Shown here one piece after another: positions 57,463 through 64,000 of a DNA stretch of 64,000 nt. Below the pieces are notes generated by a model. The model searched no databases. It saw nothing but the letters and a program-made list of their open reading frames with translations, and was not told the origin of the DNA. The position numbers were made by a program, and so were the translations under genes. The stretch covers positions 5,642,707 through 5,706,706 of the forward strand of contig CM060127.1 of NCBI GenBank assembly GCA_030522415.1. The letters are read 5' to 3'. Positions within the stretch are counted from its first letter, which is position 1, and the number at the start of each line of letters is the position of its first letter. The DNA comes from Channallabes apus (taxonomy: Eukaryota > Chordata > Actinopteri > Siluriformes > Clariidae).

Positions 57463-58083
57463 TATGCCTTTGACACGAATCTACAATGTAAAGCATATCA
57501 ATCCACTTGACTAAATCTATTCCCTTTCCCCACACTGCCATCATGTGGCCAAAAACCATGTTCGTGCCTAAGAAAATTAATCTCACAGTTAAATCTAACA
57601 GTGTTGTCGCCTTTAAATCGTGAAAGGGAATCCTGGACACCATTTTGTCTCAAAGCTGTTTTCCACTGTATTGGACTGTACATTCCCTCCTCCACAGCCA
57701 GAGCAACTCCCTCAAGGACACTTACAAACATGTATATGGATGCCCACATTCCCATATTTGGTCTGCAGGAAGGGAGGGACCTGAGAGTGCACATTGAGGG
57801 TGGAGTTAAAATTGCAGTGTGTGTCTGTGTTTGTGTGTGTCTGTGCATGAGATCTGACAGTGAGAGAGCAGTAAAGCTCATTCATTATTCACCAGCAGAT
57901 AAACACAGATACACGAGGAAGTGAAAGTGAGGACACACTGATGATCAGTCATATGATACATTAGTGATCTCTCTCTTATGTGTTATGTATTTAATACTGT
58001 AAGTATTTACGCACCACACTAGTTTATTTTAAAGCAGGAGGTTATTATTAAGTACTGAAGTATGGCATAGAGAATCCTTCATG

Positions 58084-58093
<10 letters not shown>

Positions 58094-58125
<32 letters not shown>
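58094..58125. repeat. (TTA)n repeat
   Basis: About ten tta units lie in an AT-rich stretch. Confidence 0.9.
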
Positions 58126-58127
<2 letters not shown>

Positions 58128-59307
58128 ACACAGCAAAAATTTTATGTGTACATTAAATAGTAAACATTTTGTTTAGGACTATACTATTTTAATTATGTAA
58201 GGCACCTAATAATGCTAGCATTTTTTACATAAAATATTTTATACTACAGCTTAATATTTTAGTAAATAAATCAGTAAATAATTGAGTGAATATATAAATG
58301 CGTAAATATTTATGATCATACAGAAATATGCTTAAATTCTCGTGTTTTATTTTGTTTATCAAGGTTACGTAACCGTTATTGTAAATGTAAAACCCTTGTT
58401 ACAGTTTATGTTTTTACGGTCGGCCCCAGGTCTGTTGTTACTCCACCCCAATTCTCACCAAAGGAAAAAAAGGGTAGATCACTGCTCTACCTTGCTTTAT
58501 GATCTGAACTATTTTAATGTAAACCTGGTTATATAATCATACAGCATTATGATTTTTAAATAATGATAATTTTCCTAAACAATGCAGAATGACTCTATAT
58601 GCAGACCTGATGGTGCATTTTTGTTTGAGGAAAGTAATTTCATTAAAACAGAAATATTAATTCACTAAAGAATAAAAGAATCAGTGTCCTGTATGAAACA
58701 TCGCAAACCTAAAAAACAGATTATGACGTGTGCGGCAGTTCAGGACTCAAGCCATACCTGCAGGATTAGATTATTTCTAAGCACCTGGGGCTGAGCTGCG
58801 TTTCTGATGCGCAGCTTAACAAAATCACGCATCAGGAGACGGAGACAGGAGCTTTTATACATTTATCAAAAAAAGTCTGAACAACGCTAAGCTTGTAATC
58901 AAATTAATTTGATTGAGACTGCACATGCGCCGATATGGGTGGCGTCAGCGCTAAAACACCAGCACAACTGATAAATACAGTTAGATTTCTCCGGATGTAA
59001 ATGTCACAAGTTCATTCGAACAAACTGTTTTAAATTCATATCCATATCGTCCCACCCGACCCCCCGGCATTTAACCCCCTAGGCGACGCCTACTCCCCAA
59101 GCCTGCCCTGACAGTGCAGGTTGGTTAATAAATAACAGAAGCACTGGTTACAGGAGATGTTTAATTTACGTCCGTTTCAAAATGTCAAGATCAATAGCTG
59201 CATGTATTAGACACATGCATGTATTAGACACTTACAAACCCTGTCGTATGGAATTGACTTACACATATACTTTCCATACGTCATCATCATGGGTCATGGT
59301 TCTTATT

Positions 59308-59310
<3 letters not shown>

Positions 59311-59367
<57 letters not shown>
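59311..59367. repeat. (TA)n microsatellite
   Basis: About 28 TA units. Frames through it give Ile-Tyr runs of no meaning. Confidence 0.95.
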
Positions 59368-59371
<4 letters not shown>

Positions 59372-59479
59372 TTATATATAGAGAGAGTATATTAAACACA
59401 TCTCCTGTTATACTGAACTTCCAGTCTTCCAGTCTCATACAGTATGATGCAGATCAATCCCTGCTATCCGTTATCACTC

Positions 59480-59710
59480 AGGATGGGTTCCCTTTTGAGT
59501 CTGGTTCCTCTCAAGGTTTCTTCCTATTACCATCTCAAGGAGTTTTTCCTTGCCACTGTCCTCGGCTTGCTTATCAGGGACAATCTTATCATTTTGATTC
59601 ATACACATTTACATTTCATACAAACTTAAATAATTCTTTTGATTGTGTAAAGCTGCTTTGCGACAATGTCAATTGTTAAAAGCGCTATACAAATAAAATT
59701 GTATTGAAAT
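59480..59710 (+). mobile_element. LINE 3' tail
   Basis: The stretch ctggttcctctcaaggtttc, ggagtttttccttgccactg and taaagctgctttgcgacaat, ending agcgctatacaaataaaatt, is the 3' tail of a very common fish LINE (L2-like). A more degraded copy of its end lies near 45910-45970. Confidence 0.8.
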
Positions 59711-60308
59711 TGAATATATAGTCGTGATATAGACAGGCATCAAAACAACAGCTTAGTTTAGTGTTATGAGCTAGCCACATGCAGTGAACATCACCAACAA
59801 TCAGAATTCCTTCTTTTTTCCTCTCCGCATGCAGTTCTTGTTTTGCTGCTGGTCTGCTGTCTGTTTTATTTCTAAGCTGCTGCTTTAGTAGTAGTTAAAA
59901 AAAAATTTTATGTGTATTTGTTGTTTTGTAGCCAAACTGCATCTGACTTCCCTTGCCATAGTCTTGAGAGATCACAGTTTGAATATGACATGACGGTAGC
60001 CTCATCTGTTAATACTTAAACTTTTTTTTTTTTCACCCATTTTGGACCGACATTAGGAGTGCAATACCGCGTTTCACCACTATTTTACTACATAGTATTT
60101 AGGGGGCGCTGTTTCACTCCAATTTAAAATACTCATTGAACAGATGGCAAGATGGCTGTCAGGAACAGGGCCGAAGAGTTTATCACTGAGACAAAACAAA
60201 TAAACTGAGTGTTCCTTTTCAAATGAGTTTTTAAAAAAAGTACAGTTTGAATTAAATAGGTCTTCCTTGACATCTGCTTATCACCACCATCAACAACAAC
60301 AATTATAT

Positions 60309-60765
60309 TAAAGTCAGAGTATTCTGTTGCTCCTCCTCACCACTAATGCAAAACAGGAATCTCAGGTTTATTTTCATTTCCACTGTAAAAGTTCTTTCAG
60401 ATTGTCTTGTAGAGAGACGGAACTGTTTGCTGGTTGTGTCATTAAGCTGATCTGCTCCAGCATCATCTCCTTGTCGAGTGCAGATTCCTGATTCATTACC
60501 TTCATGCAGTTCTCCACACTCCATGATAGCGTCTCTTGAGGCCGTAGGAACCTTTTTTTCTCCTGTTGAGGTGTTAGTGTTGGTGTGTGTTTGTCTTTCT
60601 GCATTGAGATGGTCTCTTACAGTCCTCTCACAAGCACTGACTCCTGTTTCTGCCCTATTGTTTTGTCCTGACCCTCTAGCGCCCTGTCCCCCTGACTCTC
60701 TGACCCTTTGACGTCCTCCTTGCTCTCCCCAAAGCTTTTCCTTTTCTACCCTTCTCCCTCACATC
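60309..60765 (-). other. Unassigned open stretch of about 150 codons
   Basis: On the minus strand a frame stays open from about 60765 to 60309 and encodes a hydrophilic, charged peptide (RAETGVSACERTVRDHLNAE, then IMECGELHEGNESGIC). A second frame over 60374-60604 also looks peptide-like (SVENCMKVMNQESALDKEMM). No splice-bounded exon or family is recognised. It may be a retroelement gag-like relic or chance. Confidence 0.2.
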
Positions 60766-61302
60766 ACATTAGTGACACAGCTGCCTGGGAAAAGGCAGCA
60801 TCTTCTGCTACACTCTGTGCTGGATTACCTTTCTGAAAGAGTTTTATAATCCTATTGTTTTAATTGATCACGCTCTCTTTAATTAGCAGACATACCGTTA
60901 TGGTCTGTAAGCTCTCTCTTTAACTGCAGACTTGTTTGCATATTTAGACTTCGTTGCTAATTACAAGATGATTCAATTTTTTCGTCTACATTTTCTGGAA
61001 AGACAATATGCCATTAATTAAAATAATTGAATTCTGTTTCTTTCCAATGGGTACAAAGTCAGAGTGTTCAGCCGTCAAGTCTTCATTGTTTTGTGTTATA
61101 TGTGTGACCAGAAAGCTGGCCGTCCTTTTAGTATGGTGCGTCCGTCATTTGAGGAGGTCATGTGACAGCTGTAATGGAATTTGATTGGCTGAAGATTCAA
61201 ACTCTTTTATTTGTATCTTGTATAAAAAACTGGATTATGCAAAGGGCTTTCAGCTAATAGAGTCTAGCGTTGCTTCTCTACCCACAAAGCCATATGTGAG
61301 AG

Positions 61303-61338
<36 letters not shown>

Positions 61339-61340
61339 GA
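61303..61340. repeat. (CT)n(CA)n compound microsatellite
   Basis: About twelve CT units are followed by about six CA units. Confidence 0.9.
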
Positions 61341-61620
61341 CAGAGTTATTTATATCACACTCACGCAGTCTCTCTACATGTGATCTGTGTATCAGTGGCC
61401 CATTTTTCCGGTCAACATGTGAAGAGCAGCAGCGTGTGATTCCATGTCCTTCACGCAGCTGCCATGTCATAAACGAGTTTCCCTTCCTGTAGTGCTCACT
61501 ACTGAGCACTGTTTACTAGAGTGTGTATGTGCGAGCTGATCATGTGTAAACTTTTTCATTTATTCATTTATTTTTTTTGCCTGTATCTCAGCCAATTAGC
61601 AATGTCAGCCTGAATAACAT

Positions 61621-64000
61621 GTGTGGTTTGGGACACGCTCACAGTGTATATAATAAATAGGGGTGCGGTTTGGGACACACAGTGTATATAGTAAATAGGG
61701 GTGCGGTTTGGGACAGAATCACAGTGTGTATATAGTAAATAGTGGGTGCGGTTTGGGACATGCTCACAGTGTATATAGTGAATAGGGGTGCAGTTTGGGA
61801 CACTCTCAGCGTACATAGTGAATAGGGGTGCGGTTTGGGACAGAATCACAGTGTGTATATAGTAAATAGTGAGTGCGGTTTGGGACAGAATCACAGTGTA
61901 TATAGTGAATAGAGGTGCGGTTTGGGACATGCTCACAGTGTATATAGTGAATAGGGGTGCGGTTTGGGACATGCTCACAGTGTATATAGTGAATAGGGGT
62001 GCAGTTTGGGACATGCTCACAGTGTATATAGTGAATAGAGGTGCGGTTTGGGACAGAATCACAGTGTATATAGTGAATAGCGGTGTGGTTTGGGACATGC
62101 TCACAGTGTATATAGTGAATAGGGGTGCAGTTTGGGACATGCTCACAGTGTATATAGTGAATAGAGGTGCGGTTTGGGACAGAATCACAGTGTATATAGT
62201 GAATAGCGGTGTGGTTTGGGACATGCTCACAGTGTATATAGTGAATAGGGGTGCGGTTTGGGACACGCTCACAGTGTATATAGTGAATAGGGGTGCGGTT
62301 TGGGACAGAATCACAGTGTATATAGTGAATAGGGGTGCGGTTTGGGACACTCACAGTGTATATAGTGAATAGAGATGCGGTTTGGGACAGAATCACAGTG
62401 TATATAGCAAATAGGGGTGCGTTTTTGGACTGAATCACAGTGTATATAGTGAATAGGGTTGCGGTTTGGGACAGAATCACAGTGTATATAGTGAATAGGG
62501 GTGCGGTTTAGGACAGAATCACAGTGTATATAGTAAATAGGGGTGCGGTTTGGGACACGCTCACAGTATATATAGTGAATAGGGGTGCGGTTTGGGACAC
62601 GCTCACAGTGTATATAGTGAATAGAGGTGCGGGTTGGGACAGAATCACAGTGTATATAGTGAAAAGGGAGTGCGGTTTAGGACACTCTCAGCGTATATAG
62701 TGAAAAGGGGGTGCGGTTTGGGACACGCTCACAGTGTATATAGTGAATAGCGGTGCGGTTTGGGACACGCTCACAGTGTATATAGTGAATAGGGGTGCGG
62801 TTTGGGACAGAATCACAGTGTATATAGTGAATAGGGGTGTGGTTTGGGACATCCTCACAGTGTATATAGTGAATAGGGGTGCGGTTTGGGACACGCTCAC
62901 AGTGTATATAATGAATAGGGGTGCGGTTTGGGACACGCTCACGGTGTATATAGTAAATAGCGGTGTGGTTTGGGACATGCTCACAGTGTATATAATGAAT
63001 AAGGGTGCGGTTTGGGACACGCTCACAGTGTATATAGTGAATAGGGGTGTGGTTTGGGACATGCTCACTGTGTATATAGTGAATAGGGGTGCGGTTTGGG
63101 ACACGCTCACAGTGTATATAGTGAATAGGGGTGTGGTTTAGGACATGCTCACAGTGTATATAGTGAATAGGGGTGCGGTTTGGGACACGCTCACAGTGTA
63201 TATAGTGAATAGGGGTGTGGTTTGGGACAGAATCACAGTGTATATAGTGAATAGGGGTGCGGTTTGGGACACTCACAGTGTATATAGTGAATAGAGATGC
63301 GGTTTGAGACAGAATCACAGTTTATATAGCGAATAGGGGTGCGTTTTGGGACAGATTCACAGTGTATATACAGTAGTGAATAGGGGTGCGGTTTCGGACA
63401 GAATCACAGTGTATATATTGAATAGGGGTGCGGTTTGGGACACGCTCACAGTGCATATAGTGAATAGAGGTGCGGTTTTGGACAGAATCACAGTGTATAT
63501 AGTGAATAGAGGTGCGGTTTGGGACAGAATCACAGTGTATATAGTGAATAGGGGTGCGGTTTGGGACAGAATCACAGTGTATATAGTGAATAGGGGTGCA
63601 GTTTGGGACATGCTCGCAGTGTATATAGTGAATAGAGGTGCGGTTTGGGACAGAATCACAGTGTATATAGTCAATAGCGGTGTGGTTTGCGACATGCTCA
63701 CAGTGTATATAGTGAATAGGGTTACGGTTTGGGACACGCTCACAGTGTATATAGTGAATAGGGGTGCGGTTTGGGACACGCTCACAGTGTATATAGTGAA
63801 TAGCGGTGCGGTTTGGGACAGAATCACAGTGTATATAGTGAATAGGGGTGCGGTTTGGGACACGGTCACAGTGTATATAGTGAATAGGGGTGCGGTTTGG
63901 GACACGCTCACAATATATATAGTGAATAGGGGTGCGGTTTGGGACACGCTCAAAGTGTATATAGTGAATAGAGGTGCGGTTTGGGACAGAATCACAGTGT
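61621..64000 (+). repeat. 42-bp minisatellite running off the right edge
   Basis: The unit, about ggggtgcggtttgggacacg then ctcacagtgtatatagtgaa then ta, repeats about 56 times to the end of the window. Three variants differ in a five-base block (CGCTC, TGCTC, GAATC after gggaca), and short deletions occur. The period is a multiple of three and units lack stops in several frames. As a result, long repetitive open frames (TAPLFTIYTV, RTPIHYIHC and, on the plus strand, VYIVNRGAVWD) appear on both strands. They are not genes. Confidence 0.97.

Larger units (their letters stand above)
44053..64000 (+). other. Putative first intron of syntaxin-1
   Basis: No exon-like coding sequence is recognised in this 20 kb except transposon genes and one unassigned open stretch on the minus strand. 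The sequence is ordinary AT-rich intron with microsatellites, Tc1 copies, a LINE tail and the terminal minisatellite. Stretches such as 47900-49000, 49690-51350, 52500-53400 and 57470-59300 hold nothing I can name. Confidence 0.45.

Noticed and set aside
61568..63995. Open frames of 135-260 codons on both strands (TAPLFTIYTV and VYIVNRGAVWD repeats)
   Set aside because: They are products of a 42-bp tandem repeat whose length is a multiple of three; frames open in several registers and no start, splice or domain supports a protein.
61621..64000. Regular repeats that might suggest a CRISPR array
   Set aside because: Units are joined without unique spacers, and the context is a vertebrate intron.

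Overview
The window looks like nuclear DNA of a bony fish. Its genes carry GT-AG introns, it is rich in CA/TG microsatellites, and it is crowded with Tc1-like, hAT-like and Harbinger-like DNA transposons, tRNA-derived SINEs and LINE tails. The repeat families are those I associate with otophysan fish, perhaps a catfish; that placement is inference from repeats, not from a marker gene.

Four host genes can be named. utp18 (minus strand, 13 coding exons, 10444-15918) encodes a WD40 protein of the small-subunit processome. A nucleoside diphosphate kinase of the nme1/nme2 type (plus strand, 26194-27450) is complete with TATA box, 5' UTR exon and poly(A) signal. A perforin-1-like gene (plus strand, three coding exons, 36179-39456) has MACPF, Cys-rich and C2 parts. 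The first coding exon of a syntaxin-1 gene (plus strand, 44023-44052) lies in a CpG-rich promoter region, and no later exon is recognisable, so the last 20 kb is probably its first intron. The utp18 and NME pair matches a neighbourhood known from human chromosome 17q21. Near the left edge there are three weaker genes: a terminal exon (1-248, +), a signal-peptide exon (1000-1072, -) and an EF-hand-like first exon split by a transposon (1974-7114, -).

Layout: 0-10 kb holds edge exons and a three-deep transposon nest, a LINE fragment and a THAP-bearing element. 10-16 kb is utp18. 16-19 kb holds SINEs and a Tc1 remnant split by a hAT-like element. 19.5-25 kb is a 5.4 kb inverted-repeat element that carries a spliced zinc-finger gene and sits just upstream of the NME TATA box. 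25-27.6 kb is the NME gene. 27.8-32.2 kb holds nested transposons. 32-36 kb is mostly quiet. 36-39.5 kb is the perforin gene. 40-43 kb holds SINEs and Tc1 remnants. 43-64 kb is the syntaxin-1 promoter, first exon and putative intron, with many simple repeats, a second near-intact Tc1 copy and a 42-bp minisatellite running off the right end.

The host genes do not form a pathway. The most unusual structure is the 19518-24960 element: it has long inverted ends, a 9-bp flanking direct repeat, its own multi-exon zinc-finger gene (now broken by one frameshift and one stop), and an insertion point that appears to have separated a CCAAT box from the NME TATA box.
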